Shown here piece by piece: positions 15,088 to 22,940 of a stretch of 64,000 nt of DNA; position 1 is the stretch's first letter; every line of letters begins with the position of its first letter. A model generated the notes under the pieces. It saw only the letters and a list, made by a program, of their open reading frames with translations. It made no database searches and was not told the DNA's origin. The DNA comes from Mesorhizobium sp. 1M-11 (lineage in GTDB: Bacteria; Pseudomonadota; Alphaproteobacteria; Rhizobiales; Rhizobiaceae), in the NCBI RefSeq assembly GCF_001303895.1, contig NZ_LJSD01000033.1, positions 62,001 through 126,000 on the forward strand. Direction: 5' to 3'. Both the position numbers and the translations under genes were made by a program.

Positions 15088-15996
15088 CTAGTGGGCCGCA
15101 AACACTCGGCGCAGGAAATTCACCAGCCACACCGCCAATTCGCCAGTTGGGTCCAGGTCGGGATCGAAGATCGTCACATTCATGCCGACGCATCCCGGCC
15201 TGGCCACCAGGTCGCCCAGGATAGCGACGAGTTCATCCGGATCGATGCCCGGACTGCCCGGAGAATCGACTGCTGGCATCACCGTCTGGTCGAGCGCGTC
15301 GACATCGAAATGCAGCCAGTGGCGGCCACCGCGCGCCAGCACTGGCTCGGCCTTGGCAATCACCCCTGCCGCGCCAAGCTCCCGCGCGGCGAAAACGTCG
15401 ACCAGCGTGATATCCGTCGCCTTGATGTCGCGCCAGGCGTAGTCGGCTTCGCGGTTCTCGCGCTCGCCGATCTGGATGACGTGATCGTCGCGAAGCAAGG
15501 GACCTTCTACGCCCGGCCATTCAGTGAGCAGCGCTTCGCCGCGCCCTGTCGCGGCCGCCAGATCCATGCCCGCAGCCGAACTCAACGGCAGCTTGTCGTC
15601 GTCATTGCCTGGGTGGCGAAAGTCGCTGTGGCCGTCGACATGTACCAGGGACAACGGTCCCGAGCGCCGCATACCGGCCAAGGCGCCAAGCAGGATCGTG
15701 CAATCGCCTCCGACAACGAGTGGAAACGCCCCTCGTCGAATCGTATCCGCAACAATATCAGCCAGTTGCAGGTTGAAACTCCGCATCGCCGGACCGTTGC
15801 GCAGCTTCGTATCAGGCTGCGGTTCGATGCTATACGCGGGCCGTTCCATATCGACGACCTGCGCCGGCGTCAGCGCTTCGACCAGCCCAGCCTCCGTCAA
15901 CGCTTGCGGCGCCCGCCAGGTGCCGGGTTCATGACCGGGTCTCAGCGGACGCAGGCCGAGATTGAAGGGAGCTCGGATGAGACAGATGTCACGCAT
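15088..15996 (-). CDS. Arginase/agmatinase (ureohydrolase) family protein
   Basis: This protein is about 302 residues. It has GGDCTILLGA (about 96-105), VHVDGHSDF (about 119-127) and HFDVDALDQ (about 215-223), the manganese-site motifs of ureohydrolases. The first ligand, His in GGDH, is Cys here, as in a subset of uncharacterised family members. The Asp/His motifs are intact, so a metal centre is likely, but arginase or agmatinase identity cannot be assigned. The start is uncertain: MRDICLIRAP at 15996 aligns best, and MKRALS at 16014 is an alternative; neither has a clear ribosome-binding site. It converges with the hxlR gene. Confidence 0.82.
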   Translation of the reverse strand: MRDICLIRAPFNLGLRPLRPGHEPGTWRAPQALTEAGLVEALTPAQVVDMERPAYSIEPQPDTKLRNGPAMRSFNLQLADIVADTIRRGAFPLVVGGDCTILLGALAGMRRSGPLSLVHVDGHSDFRHPGNDDDKLPLSSAAGMDLAAATGRGEALLTEWPGVEGPLLRDDHVIQIGERENREADYAWRDIKATDITLVDVFAARELGAAGVIAKAEPVLARGGRHWLHFDVDALDQTVMPAVDSPGSPGIDPDELVAILGDLVARPGCVGMNVTIFDPDLDPTGELAVWLVNFLRRVFAAH

Positions 15997-16115
15997 GGAA
16001 AGGGCCCGTTTCATGCGCCAGCATAGGTCGCCTGTGATACCGGCGCCATCTCGAGCCAACCCGACAGCGGTTCGCTGCCGACAATTCCTGTCAGGTGACT
16101 TCACCCACGACCCGG

Positions 16116-16541
16116 CTACTTGCCGACCGCCTCCGGCGCGAACTGCGCCAGGAATTCCTCGCTCGGAGGGATCGGCTTGATCACGTCGATCAGCACACCA
16201 TTGGGATCGCGGGTGATGAAATGGCGCTGGCCGAAGGCCTCGTCACGCAGCGACCGCAATATCGGCAATCCGGCCGCCGCCACCCGCTCGTGCACGGCGT
16301 CGACGTCCTTCACTTCGAAATTGATAAGCAGGCCGGAAGCGCGGCCTCTTCCTTCCGCCGGGATGGTCTCGTGATCGCCCTGCACGATACCGAGATTGAC
16401 GCGCTTGTCCTCGGATGATTGCAGATGCACGTACCAGTCGCTTTCGAACAGCGGCTTGAAACGGAAATGCTCGACATAGAAGGCCGTGGTGCCGGCAACG
16501 TCGCCGGTCATCAGCACGGGGTAGTAGCTGGTGGTTTTCAT
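16116..16541 (-). CDS. VOC-family (glyoxalase/bleomycin-resistance-like) protein
   Basis: This is a 141-residue single-subunit vicinal-oxygen-chelate fold. It begins [24 protein letters not shown] and ends with [16 protein letters not shown], the typical beta-alpha-beta-beta-beta end of the fold. Metal or substrate residues cannot be fixed from sequence alone; candidates are dioxygenase, glyoxalase or antibiotic-binding protein. GGAAGGAAAGCC precedes the start at 16541. It is divergent from a TetR gene with two matching operators between them, so it is very likely that regulator's target. Confidence 0.85.
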   Translation of the reverse strand: MKTTSYYPVLMTGDVAGTTAFYVEHFRFKPLFESDWYVHLQSSEDKRVNLGIVQGDHETIPAEGRGRASGLLINFEVKDVDAVHERVAAAGLPILRSLRDEAFGQRHFITRDPNGVLIDVIKPIPPSEEFLAQFAPEAVGK

Positions 16542-16564
16542 GGCTTTCCTTCCTCTCGAAATAA

Positions 16565-16609
16565 ACATACAGTCTGCATGTAAGTTGAATTAACATACAG
16601 GCTGTATGT
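16565..16609. promoter_or_regulatory. Pair of 17-bp TetR operators, ACATACAG-N-CTGTATGT
   Basis: Site 2 (16593-16609) is a perfect 17-bp palindrome, ACATACAG, G, CTGTATGT, ending at the tetR start codon. Site 1 (16565-16581) is the same with one mismatch (ACATACAG, T, CTGCATGT), 24 bp from the VOC start. Centres are 28 bp apart. The pair sits between the two divergent genes and so can control both. Confidence 0.78.
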
Positions 16610-17206
16610 ATGCAAGAGGCGAACTCACGTCGATCCAATCGGGATCGCACCGAGGCCACGCGCGGCGATCTGATCGCAGCAGCACGCCGGCTTTTCACCG
16701 AAAAATCCTATGCGGAAACGGGTACGCCGGAGATCGTGGCTGCGGCCGGCGTCACGCGCGGCGCGCTCTACCACCACTTCACCGATAAGCAGGCCCTGTT
16801 CCGGGCCGTGGTTGAGGCTGAGGCGGCGGCGGTCGCGAACGCGATCGAACAGGCAGCTCCCCGCACGCTTTCGGCGCGGGACGCACTGCTGGCCGGCGGC
16901 GAGGCCTATGTCGCTGCCATGGGCCTGCCTGGCCGCACGCGGCTCCTGCTGCTCGATGGGCCAGCGGTGCTTGGCCGTGCGGAAATGGACGATATCGACG
17001 GCCGGCACGGCAACCGCACCTTGCGCGAAGGGCTCGCGGCGGCGATGCGGGCCGGCGATTTGCCCAAATTGCCTCTGGAGGCGCTGACGTCCCTGTTGGG
17101 AGCGGCGTTCGACCGTGCTGCGCTCGCGGTCGATGCCGGCGCTTCCGCTGGCGACTATCGGGATGTACTGGCCGCGGTCATCGACGGACTACTACGCCGA
17201 CCCTGA
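16610..17206 (+). CDS. TetR family repressor
   Basis: This is a 198-residue regulator. The N-terminal helix-turn-helix (RGDLIAAARRLF...ETGTPEIVAAAGVTRGALYHHFTDKQALF, about residues 18-63) is typical of TetR. The C-terminal ligand domain (about 70-198) is related to the C-terminal domains of Rv/AcrR-like repressors but not assignable. The start codon directly adjoins the operator, so binding would block both transcription and ribosome access. Its 3' end overlaps the convergent LysR gene by 52 bp. Confidence 0.88.
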   Translation: MQEANSRRSNRDRTEATRGDLIAAARRLFTEKSYAETGTPEIVAAAGVTRGALYHHFTDKQALFRAVVEAEAAAVANAIEQAAPRTLSARDALLAGGEAYVAAMGLPGRTRLLLLDGPAVLGRAEMDDIDGRHGNRTLREGLAAAMRAGDLPKLPLEALTSLLGAAFDRAALAVDAGASAGDYRDVLAAVIDGLLRRP

Positions 17207-18153
17207 GCCTCTCTTGAGCGTTTCTCGCGCTCGCTCATGTGCTGCAGCGTCGAACAGACCTTCGGCAACTCCTGCTTGAATTGTTCGATCAGCCAGTTGC
17301 CGGCTGGTCCCGGCGGAGAGTCCACCCTGTAGAAAGCGTGCAGGTCATAAGCACGTTCCGGATAGGGTTCGAGGTCGAGAATCTTCAGACGCTCGGCACC
17401 GACATCTTCCAGGATCATCCAGGTCGGCAAGCCGCCCCAGCCGAGACCCGACAGGATCAGATCGCGCTTGGTCGACACGTCGGTCATGCGCCAGGTGCGA
17501 TAGGCGAAGACACTGAAGTCCTTGCCCTCCGTCATCTTGGAAACGTCCGAGACGACGAGCTGGATGTGCTGGCGCACTTCCGACAGCGGCACCCTGCCCT
17601 TGTAGGTCGCAAGCGGATGAGCGGGCGCCGCCACTGGCGTCATGGACGTGTCTCCGACGCGCACGGAGACCAGTTCGTCGCTGATCGCCTGCGGTATGCC
17701 GCCAATGCTGAGATCACACTGGCGGCGCAACAGCTGGTCCCAGGTTACGCCGATGGCACCGACATTGAGCTTCAGCGCCACGGACGGGAATTCCGCTTCG
17801 AAGCCGGCGAGCACCCTGACCAGCGCCGGCGACGGTGTCGTCACGTCGACCGCGATCGTCAGCTCCGCCTCCAGCCCGCGCTTCAACCCGTCGGCACGGG
17901 CGCGGATATCCTGCAAAACGCCGACCATGCGGCGCGCATCGGCCAGCATCGCCTTGCCTTCGACGGTGAGCATCGGCTCGCGCGTGCCTTCGCGGGTGAA
18001 GAGCTTGAGTTCGAGCTGTGCTTCCAGATTCGCGATCGTGTAGCTGATCACCGATTGCGCACGGTTGAGATGCCGAGCCGCACCGGAGAAACTGCCGGTC
18101 TCAGCCACCGCCAGGAACACCTGCAACTGGTCGAGGGTTGGATTCGCCTGCAT
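17155..18153 (-). CDS. LysR family transcriptional regulator
   Basis: This is a 332-residue LysR protein. It has the helix-turn-helix LDQLQVFLAVAETGSFSGAARHL...QSVISYTIANLEAQLELKLFTR (about residues 8-55) and an effector domain from about 92 to 300. The C-terminal tail past residue 305 is Arg/Ser-rich and longer than usual, partly a product of the overlap with tetR. The start at 18153 sits 10 bp from a perfect inverted repeat. It is divergent from the azoreductase gene, its probable target. Confidence 0.87.
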   Translation of the reverse strand: MQANPTLDQLQVFLAVAETGSFSGAARHLNRAQSVISYTIANLEAQLELKLFTREGTREPMLTVEGKAMLADARRMVGVLQDIRARADGLKRGLEAELTIAVDVTTPSPALVRVLAGFEAEFPSVALKLNVGAIGVTWDQLLRRQCDLSIGGIPQAISDELVSVRVGDTSMTPVAAPAHPLATYKGRVPLSEVRQHIQLVVSDVSKMTEGKDFSVFAYRTWRMTDVSTKRDLILSGLGWGGLPTWMILEDVGAERLKILDLEPYPERAYDLHAFYRVDSPPGPAGNWLIEQFKQELPKVCSTLQHMSEREKRSREAQGRRSSPSMTAASTSR

Positions 18154-18163
18154 GATCCATCCA

Positions 18164-18186
18164 ATCTATGGATATATTCCATAGAT
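18164..18186. promoter_or_regulatory. LysR operator: ATCTATGGA-N5-TCCATAGAT
   Basis: A perfect 9-bp inverted repeat with a 5-bp spacer (TATAT) lies between the LysR and azoreductase genes, 10 bp upstream of the LysR start and 89 bp upstream of the azoreductase start. It is the strongest dyad in this gap and fits a LysR recognition site. Confidence 0.72.
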
Positions 18187-18274
18187 ATTTTCCCAATTTT
18201 TTAGATCGATGTCGAGGACTATCTCTTTCTCCGAAGTCAGGCGGTTGTCCGCCACCACCCAACGGAGAGCTGAA

Positions 18275-18922
18275 ATGTCCAATATCCTTCTCGTGACCTC
18301 GAGCCCACGCGGCGAGGCCTCGCATTCCACCCGTGTCGCCACCGAGCTGGCCGACAAGCTGCAGGCCGCCCTGCCGGGATCCACGCTGACCAAGCGCGAC
18401 CTCGTCGCGAACCCGCTGCCGCATATCGAGCCGGACTATGCCACCGGCATCTACACGCCTGCTGAAGCCCGCACGCCACGCCAGACCGATTTGGTGGGTG
18501 TCTCCGATGTCGCCGTCGACGAGTTGTTCGCAGCCGACCACATCGTGCTTGCCACCGGCTTCATCAACTTCTCGATTTCCTCGACGCTGAAGTCGTGGGT
18601 CGATCACATCTCGCGCTCTGGCAAGACCTTCTCCTATAGCGCGAACGGCCCGCAGGGCCTGGTCACCGGCAAGAAGGTCTACATCGTCCTGGCCTCCGGT
18701 GGCATCTATTCCGAAGGCCCTGCCGCGGTCATGGACTTCGCCGTGCCCTATCTGAAGAGCGTTCTGGCCTTCAACGGCATGACCGATGTGGAAGTCATCC
18801 GCGTCGAGGGCGTCGGCATGGGTGAGGATGCGCTGAATGCCGCGCTCGCCAAGGCCGGAAAACAGGTCGACACGGTTGCCGCATCGGTGGCTGGATCAGC
18901 TCTCCCCGCTGTCGCGGCCTGA
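18275..18922 (+). CDS. azoR: FMN-dependent NADH-azoreductase (AzoR-like)
   Basis: This is a 215-residue flavodoxin-fold oxidoreductase. The phosphate-binding loop SSPRGEASHS (about residues 9-18), FINFSISSTLKSWVDHI (about 96-112) and the ASGGIYSEGP loop (about 142-151) match AzoR. The reaction is NADH-dependent two-electron reduction of azo compounds and quinones via FMN, in the cytoplasm; quinone detoxification is the usual physiological role. ACGGAGAGCTGAA precedes the ATG at 18275. It is divergent from a LysR gene with a strong operator between them and is followed by a perfect terminator. Confidence 0.9.
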   Translation: MSNILLVTSSPRGEASHSTRVATELADKLQAALPGSTLTKRDLVANPLPHIEPDYATGIYTPAEARTPRQTDLVGVSDVAVDELFAADHIVLATGFINFSISSTLKSWVDHISRSGKTFSYSANGPQGLVTGKKVYIVLASGGIYSEGPAAVMDFAVPYLKSVLAFNGMTDVEVIRVEGVGMGEDALNAALAKAGKQVDTVAASVAGSALPAVAA

Positions 18923-18939
18923 CAGGGTCGACCAAAAGC

Positions 18940-18969
18940 AACAGCCGCCGTGGCGACACGGCGGCTGTT
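18940..18969 (+). terminator. Rho-independent terminator after azoR
   Basis: AACAGCCGCCGTG, loop GCGA, and CACGGCGGCTGTT form a perfect 13-bp stem, followed by GTGTTT. The 3' T content is modest. Confidence 0.8.
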
Positions 18970-18998
18970 GTGTTTCGGCCCAAGCCAGGGCGGCGGGA

Positions 18999-19292
18999 TT
19001 AGCCGAAAATACGCTCACCTTGCTCATCTATGAGCTGAACGCCCTTTTTCAGCGTGATATCGACGGCATCATCAAGCCCGGCAAAGCGGTCGGCGCGAAT
19101 GAAACGGTGTTCCTTCACCACGCCGTCGATCTCCTTGGAGATCACGCCGCAGGTCTGGTACTGCCCGTCCGCCTTGTAGGGCGTCGCCGCGATGGTGAAA
19201 CCCTTATGCTCGATTTCCTTGGCCGGCTTGGCTTGGCCGGGCGTTTCCGGCTCGCTGCCACCACCGCCGAAGAGACGTTTCAAAAAGGACAT
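18999..19292 (-). CDS. HlyU family regulator-like protein
   Basis: This small 97-residue protein has N-terminal MSFLKRLFGGGG, and the conserved part IEHKGFTIAATPYKADGQYQTCGVI (split, about residues 28-52) matches the HlyU family in Alphaproteobacteria. HlyU in Vibrio regulates a haemolysin, but these alphaproteobacterial proteins are not proven to be regulators. One Cys (QTCGV) is the only cysteine. GGAGGTCGCCC precedes the start at 19292. It stands alone. Confidence 0.85.
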   Translation of the reverse strand: MSFLKRLFGGGGSEPETPGQAKPAKEIEHKGFTIAATPYKADGQYQTCGVISKEIDGVVKEHRFIRADRFAGLDDAVDITLKKGVQLIDEQGERIFG

Positions 19293-19440
19293 GGGCGACC
19301 TCCACCGGTTCAACAGCGCGGCAACTTAATAAAAAGCAGCCAGCGCGGGTTCCATCGTTCAGTAGCCGTCCTGACGACAACGGGCAAGCACGACGGGTCC
19401 GCCGGCCTGCCCGTTGTTTTGGAATGCCGGTGGCGGCTTA

Positions 19441-19478
19441 GAGCGCCGCGCGTCCAATAGGACGCGCAAAGGACGCTC
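19441..19478. repeat. Dispersed hairpin repeat, family B (GCGCGTCC-N4-GGACGCGC)
   Basis: An 8-bp perfect stem with loop AATA, nested inside GAGCG...CGCTC. It lies downstream of the PadR gene. A matching second copy was not found in this window, so assignment to a dispersed family rests on resemblance to repeats I know from Mesorhizobium. Confidence 0.5.
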
Positions 19479-19496
19479 CAACCCTTTTTAATCTAC

Positions 19497-19540
19497 GCAT
19501 CGTGCTTTCCGAAAATCGATGCCGATTTTCGGGCCGATGC
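19497..19540. repeat. Hairpin repeat GCATCG...CGAAAATCG-N4-CGATTTTCG...CGATGC
   Basis: Inner stem CGAAAATCG/CGATTTTCG with loop ATGC, and outer stem GCATCG/CGATGC. It lies directly after the padR stop codon and could also serve as its transcriptional end. It follows the family B hairpin and the two may form one composite element. Confidence 0.6.
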
Positions 19541-19541
19541 G

Positions 19542-20195
19542 CTAGCGCTTGACCAGCGCCTCCAGCGCCTCGGCGGCATCCTTCAGGATGCTGGCGGCCT
19601 CGGCCTGCTTGTCCGTCGGCGCCTCGATGATCTCGGCAAGAGCGGCACGCAGACGGCGGCGCAGCAGCCTGAGTTCCGGATTGCGACGGTCATCGCGGCC
19701 CTGCCGCTCGCGATCGTCGTCCCAGCCGAACCATTCGCGCGCCTTGGCCATTTTGGCGCTGACCCGCTCGAGGTGTTCGAGCGCACGCTCGACCATGTCG
19801 CGGTTTTCCTCCAGATGCGCCGCGCCGGCTTCGGTGATGGAAAACACCTTCTTGGCGCCTTCGGTAGACGAGACGGCATAACCAGCCTCTTCCAGGAAAG
19901 TCAGCGTCGGATAGACCACGCCGGGGCTCGGGCTGTAGATGCCTGAGGAACGCTCCTCCAGTGCCTTGATGATGTCGTAGCCGTGACGCGGCGCATCCGA
20001 CAGCAGCGAGAGCACGATCAGCTTGAGGTCGCCGTCGCCGAACATGCGGCCGGCTCTCAGCATCTCGGCCGGGCCGCCATGGCCACGCCGGCCATGGCCG
20101 AAGGGACCAGGACCGCCGCGGCCGCCGCCGAAACGACCGGCCATGTGCCAGAACGCGCGCTCGGCGCGCTCCCCGAATGAATGATGTCTGTGCAT
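19542..20195 (-). CDS. PadR family transcriptional regulator
   Basis: This is a 217-residue regulator. The Gly/Arg/Pro-rich, His-containing N-terminus (residues ~18-42) precedes the PadR winged helix (LKLIVLSLLSDAPRHGYDIIKALEERS...SPGVVYPTLTFLEEAGY, about residues 57-106). The C-terminal helical dimerisation region is Arg/Glu-rich. The ligand is unknown. The His/Gly-rich N-terminus could bind metal, but that is speculation. Direct repeats and palindromes upstream suggest self-regulation. The DUF2798 gene is divergent and could be the target. Confidence 0.88.
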   Translation of the reverse strand: MHRHHSFGERAERAFWHMAGRFGGGRGGPGPFGHGRRGHGGPAEMLRAGRMFGDGDLKLIVLSLLSDAPRHGYDIIKALEERSSGIYSPSPGVVYPTLTFLEEAGYAVSSTEGAKKVFSITEAGAAHLEENRDMVERALEHLERVSAKMAKAREWFGWDDDRERQGRDDRRNPELRLLRRRLRAALAEIIEAPTDKQAEAASILKDAAEALEALVKR

Positions 20196-20215
20196 TTAAA
20201 ACTCCATACGTTATG

Positions 20216-20274
20216 TCTTACGATATATCTTAATTAAGATCGAGCGACTGACGAGTCAAGATATATCTTACGAT
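20216..20274. promoter_or_regulatory. PadR operator region: paired TCTTACGAT repeats and AT palindromes
   Basis: TCTTACGAT occurs at 20216-20224 and again at 20266-20274, exactly 50 bp apart. Between them are the palindromes ATCTTAATTAAGAT (20227-20240) and AAGATATATCTT (20258-20269). The region starts 20 bp upstream of the padR start codon. Repeated ATCTT/AAGAT half-sites suggest cooperative binding of two dimers. Confidence 0.6.
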
Positions 20275-20459
20275 GCATCTCACGAGAATTGAAGGAGGTA
20301 TTGATTTCACGGGCATGCCCCCGCTATATGGCCCGTGAAGGCGACCGCCTCTCCGTAAGCGTCTGACGTCAAGCAACGCATCCAATCCCGGTTCGGCCGG
20401 GCTGCCCAAAAGGCGCAAGGATGCCCTGCCATGAACCGGACCTTTTTCGGAAAACTCTC

Positions 20460-20717
20460 ATGACAACCGATATTGTCTCGCGCAGGAAACTGCCCGCGCG
20501 TTATGCTGCCGTCATCAGCCCGCTTGTTCTTTCGCTGCTGATGACCTTCATCGTCTCGTTGATCTCGACGCTGAAGAGCCTCGGCCTCCAGCCATCCATG
20601 CCAGGCATCTGGATGGTCGCCTGGGGCCTGTCCTGGCTGGTCGCCTTCCCCACCTTGCTCATTGTCCTGCCGATCGTGCGCCGCATCGTCGGCGTGCTCT
20701 GCGAGCCGGCACGTTGA
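20460..20717 (+). CDS. DUF2798 membrane protein
   Basis: This 85-residue protein has two hydrophobic helices (about residues 16-40 and 50-74). The pattern RRKLPARYAAVISPLVLSLLMTFIVSLISTL, split before and after the first helix, matches DUF2798. Function is unknown. The start at 20460 follows GGAAAACTCTC; an in-frame upstream extension is ignored. Divergent from padR with about 265 bp between. Confidence 0.82.
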   Translation: MTTDIVSRRKLPARYAAVISPLVLSLLMTFIVSLISTLKSLGLQPSMPGIWMVAWGLSWLVAFPTLLIVLPIVRRIVGVLCEPAR

Positions 20718-20730
20718 ATGGAGGTGCCTA

Positions 20731-20779
20731 GAGCATGATCCCGAAAAGTGGGAACCGGTTTTCGGAAGAGATCATGCTC
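20731..20779. repeat. Dispersed palindromic repeat, family C (GAGCATGATC...GATCATGCTC)
   Basis: The ends GAGCATGATC and GATCATGCTC are perfect inverted repeats of 10 bp, and CCGAAAA/TTTTCGG form an inner stem. It lies between converging genes. Sequences of this type (gagcatgatcccgaaaag...) are common intergenic elements in Mesorhizobium genomes, from memory. Confidence 0.75.
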
Positions 20780-20789
20780 CAACAATGAG

Positions 20790-20832
20790 TTAGATTAGGA
20801 TGGCGATTCAACCAAACGCCATCCTGATCTAA
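20790..20832. repeat. 16-bp inverted-repeat hairpin, part of the same composite element
   Basis: TTAGATTAGGATGGCG pairs with CGCCATCCTGATCTAA over 16 positions with one T-G wobble; loop of 11 nt. It adjoins the family C repeat and may act as a bidirectional terminator between DUF2798 and YjbQ, although no long T-run follows. Confidence 0.65.
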
Positions 20833-20845
20833 CCACTTCCCTTTT

Positions 20846-21271
20846 TCAGGCCAGATGAAGCAGCACTTCCCGCCGGTGCGGGAGGTTGCGGTGTTCGAAG
20901 AGGTAGATGCCCTGCCATGTGCCGAGCCCGAGACGGCCACCGATGACGGGGATCGAGATCGAGACCATCGTCAGCGCGCTCTTGATGTGAGCGGGCATGT
21001 CGTCCGCGCCCTCCAAGCGATGAACGAGATAGTCCATCGACGGATCGTCCGCCGGCGGCACCAACCTGCGGAAGAAGGCTTCCAGGTCGCGCCTCACATC
21101 CGGGTCCGCGTTTTCCTGGACGGTGAGCGAGCAGGACGTATGCCGCACAAAGGCGGTCAGCAGGCCGGTCTCGATCCCGGCCTCGTCCACAAAGCGCGCT
21201 GCCTGATCCGTGAACTCATAGAGCCCGGGACCGCTGGTCGCGATGGTGAGCTGTTTTTGCGTGCCGGCCAG
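20846..21271 (-). CDS. YjbQ/UPF0047 family protein with a possible CTG start
   Basis: This is about 141 residues when read from a CTG at 21271. UPF0047 (YjbQ, sometimes called secondary thiamine-phosphate synthase) typically begins with LTIATSGPGLYEFTDQAARF, and exactly that lies in frame upstream of the only standard start (GTG at 21190), which would delete it. No ATG, GTG or TTG exists in that stretch before the LysE stop. CTG has AGAGG ten bases upstream and gives the usual family length. Motifs include TSCSLTVQENAD (about residues 46-57) and DMPAHIKSALT. A sequencing error or a frame change is possible. It is the third gene of an AraC-LysE-YjbQ operon. Confidence 0.75.
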   Translation of the reverse strand: MAGTQKQLTIATSGPGLYEFTDQAARFVDEAGIETGLLTAFVRHTSCSLTVQENADPDVRRDLEAFFRRLVPPADDPSMDYLVHRLEGADDMPAHIKSALTMVSISIPVIGGRLGLGTWQGIYLFEHRNLPHRREVLLHLA

Positions 21272-21284
21272 TGTCCCGGTGCCT

Positions 21285-21899
21285 CTATTGCTGTGTGGTC
21301 AAGGCCAGCTTTGCGCCAAGAGCCACAAAGGCAGCGGCGAAGCTGCGTCTCAGCCACGTCATCACGCGCGCGCTGCCGACGATCCGGTCACGCACCGAAG
21401 CAGCGCACAGGCCATAGATCGCGAAGATGATGAAGGTTGCCGCCATGAACACGCCCGACAGCTCCAGCATGCGCGCCAGCACATTGGGTTCGTTCGGCGC
21501 AATGAACTGCGGCAGGAAGGCGACGAAGAAGATGGACAGCTTCGGATTGAGCAGGTTGATGAGCACGCCGTCCACCAGGACCTGGCGGACACTGCGGGCA
21601 TCGGGCCTCGCCTCGACCTTCAGCGCACCATGCTCGCGCAGGCTCTGCCAGGCCATGTAGAGCAGGTAGGCGACGCCGGCATATTTCACGATCTCGAAGG
21701 CGATGGCGCTGGCATGCAGCAGCGCCGCCAGTCCGGTCAGCGCGGCCACCAGATGCGGCACGATACCCAGCGTGCAGGCGAAAGCCGCCAGTACGCTGGC
21801 CCGGCCACCGCGCGAGAGCCCGGCGGCAAGCGTATAGACGACGCCGGTGCCCGGCGAGGCGACGATGATCAAGGTTGTGAGCAGGAATTCGGGCGACAT
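21285..21899 (-). CDS. LysE family amino-acid exporter
   Basis: This 204-residue membrane protein has about six hydrophobic segments. The pattern ASPGTGVVYTLAAGLSRGG (about residues 14-32), GVLINLLNPKLSIFF (about 109-123) and the helix near the C-terminus match LysE/RhtB. The role is export of amino acids or related metabolites. It begins 9 bp after the AraC gene stop codon (ribosome-binding site GTGAAGAG), so is coregulated with it, and YjbQ follows after 13 bp. Confidence 0.88.
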   Translation of the reverse strand: MSPEFLLTTLIIVASPGTGVVYTLAAGLSRGGRASVLAAFACTLGIVPHLVAALTGLAALLHASAIAFEIVKYAGVAYLLYMAWQSLREHGALKVEARPDARSVRQVLVDGVLINLLNPKLSIFFVAFLPQFIAPNEPNVLARMLELSGVFMAATFIIFAIYGLCAASVRDRIVGSARVMTWLRRSFAAAFVALGAKLALTTQQ

Positions 21900-21908
21900 G
21901 GCGTCTCT

Positions 21909-22802
21909 TCACCTGGACTGTTCGGTTGAACCTTGCTGACGTACCACACTTGGCGACGCGCCATAAAGACCGCGGAACTGGCGACCGAAATGCGAGCGCG
22001 AAGCATAGCCGGCCGCACTGACGGCAGCGGTGACATTGCCCTCGCCCCTGGCAAGGACATCATGGGCAAGCTGCATGCGTGTGGCGGAAAGCACCGCCCG
22101 GAGCGAGGTACCTTCGCCCGCAAGCTGTCGCCGCAATGTCGAGGCACCCACGCCGAGCGCCTGGCCAAGCAATTCGGCCGTCCAGCGCCGCGCGGGTGCC
22201 GAAGCGACGAGCAAGGCAACACGTTCCGGCAGGGAGACTTCGAAAAGCCAGGCCGCGGCCGGCACGTTACGGAGCAGCAGCAGCACTTCGGCCAGCCTGT
22301 GCTCGGCCAGCATCGCCGCATGGCCCGATGCGGCAAGTACCGGCGCGGCGTGGGAAAGCGCAGCAACCAGGTCTTCCGTCAGCGGCACGCGCAGATCCAG
22401 CCCCAAAGCAGGGGCTCGCGGTGGCCGACCAAGGCGACGCACGGATTCCGGCACATGATCCACTTCGACGATCAGCGATTCATAGATGCCGCTCGTCTCG
22501 GCCGGCACATTGACCACATCGAAGGCCCGGCCATGCGGAAAGACGAACACGTCACCCGCTTCGAAACGCTGGCCGGCATCGCCCAGCCAGATTTCCTTGG
22601 AACCGCTGAGCACGACGCCGATAAGCGGCTTTTCGTTGCTGATCCGGGCAAGTCGCTCGGCCGCAAAGCAGCAATAGCTGAACAACTGCCGCCCATGTGG
22701 ATGCATGCCGGGTTGTTTTTGCGGTCGAGCCGGATCGAGTGCGAGCGGTCGCAAAGCCAGCAACAGGCGCTCGGCAAGCCGGGACGATTTGGTGTCGTTC
22801 AT
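21909..22802 (-). CDS. AraC family transcriptional regulator
   Basis: This is a 297-residue regulator. An N-terminal cupin-like effector region (about residues 50-170) precedes the AraC DNA-binding domain (WTAELLGQALGVGASTLRRQL...AAGYASRSHFGRQFRGLYGASP, about residues 205-285). It is divergent from the exported lactonase-like gene (138-bp gap) and upstream of lysE. The target may be either neighbour. The effector is unknown. Confidence 0.85.
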   Translation of the reverse strand: MNDTKSSRLAERLLLALRPLALDPARPQKQPGMHPHGRQLFSYCCFAAERLARISNEKPLIGVVLSGSKEIWLGDAGQRFEAGDVFVFPHGRAFDVVNVPAETSGIYESLIVEVDHVPESVRRLGRPPRAPALGLDLRVPLTEDLVAALSHAAPVLAASGHAAMLAEHRLAEVLLLLRNVPAAAWLFEVSLPERVALLVASAPARRWTAELLGQALGVGASTLRRQLAGEGTSLRAVLSATRMQLAHDVLARGEGNVTAAVSAAGYASRSHFGRQFRGLYGASPSVVRQQGSTEQSR

Positions 22803-22940
22803 GCGTAAAGCCTAACCACCGGCAATAGCCTATGCAATACGGATGAGCGTTTCGGGCACAAGATTCAAGCGCCTCCGGCACCACCCATACCACACCGAAC
22901 TGTAAATCTCGATCCACCGTCAACACAGGATCGAACGACG

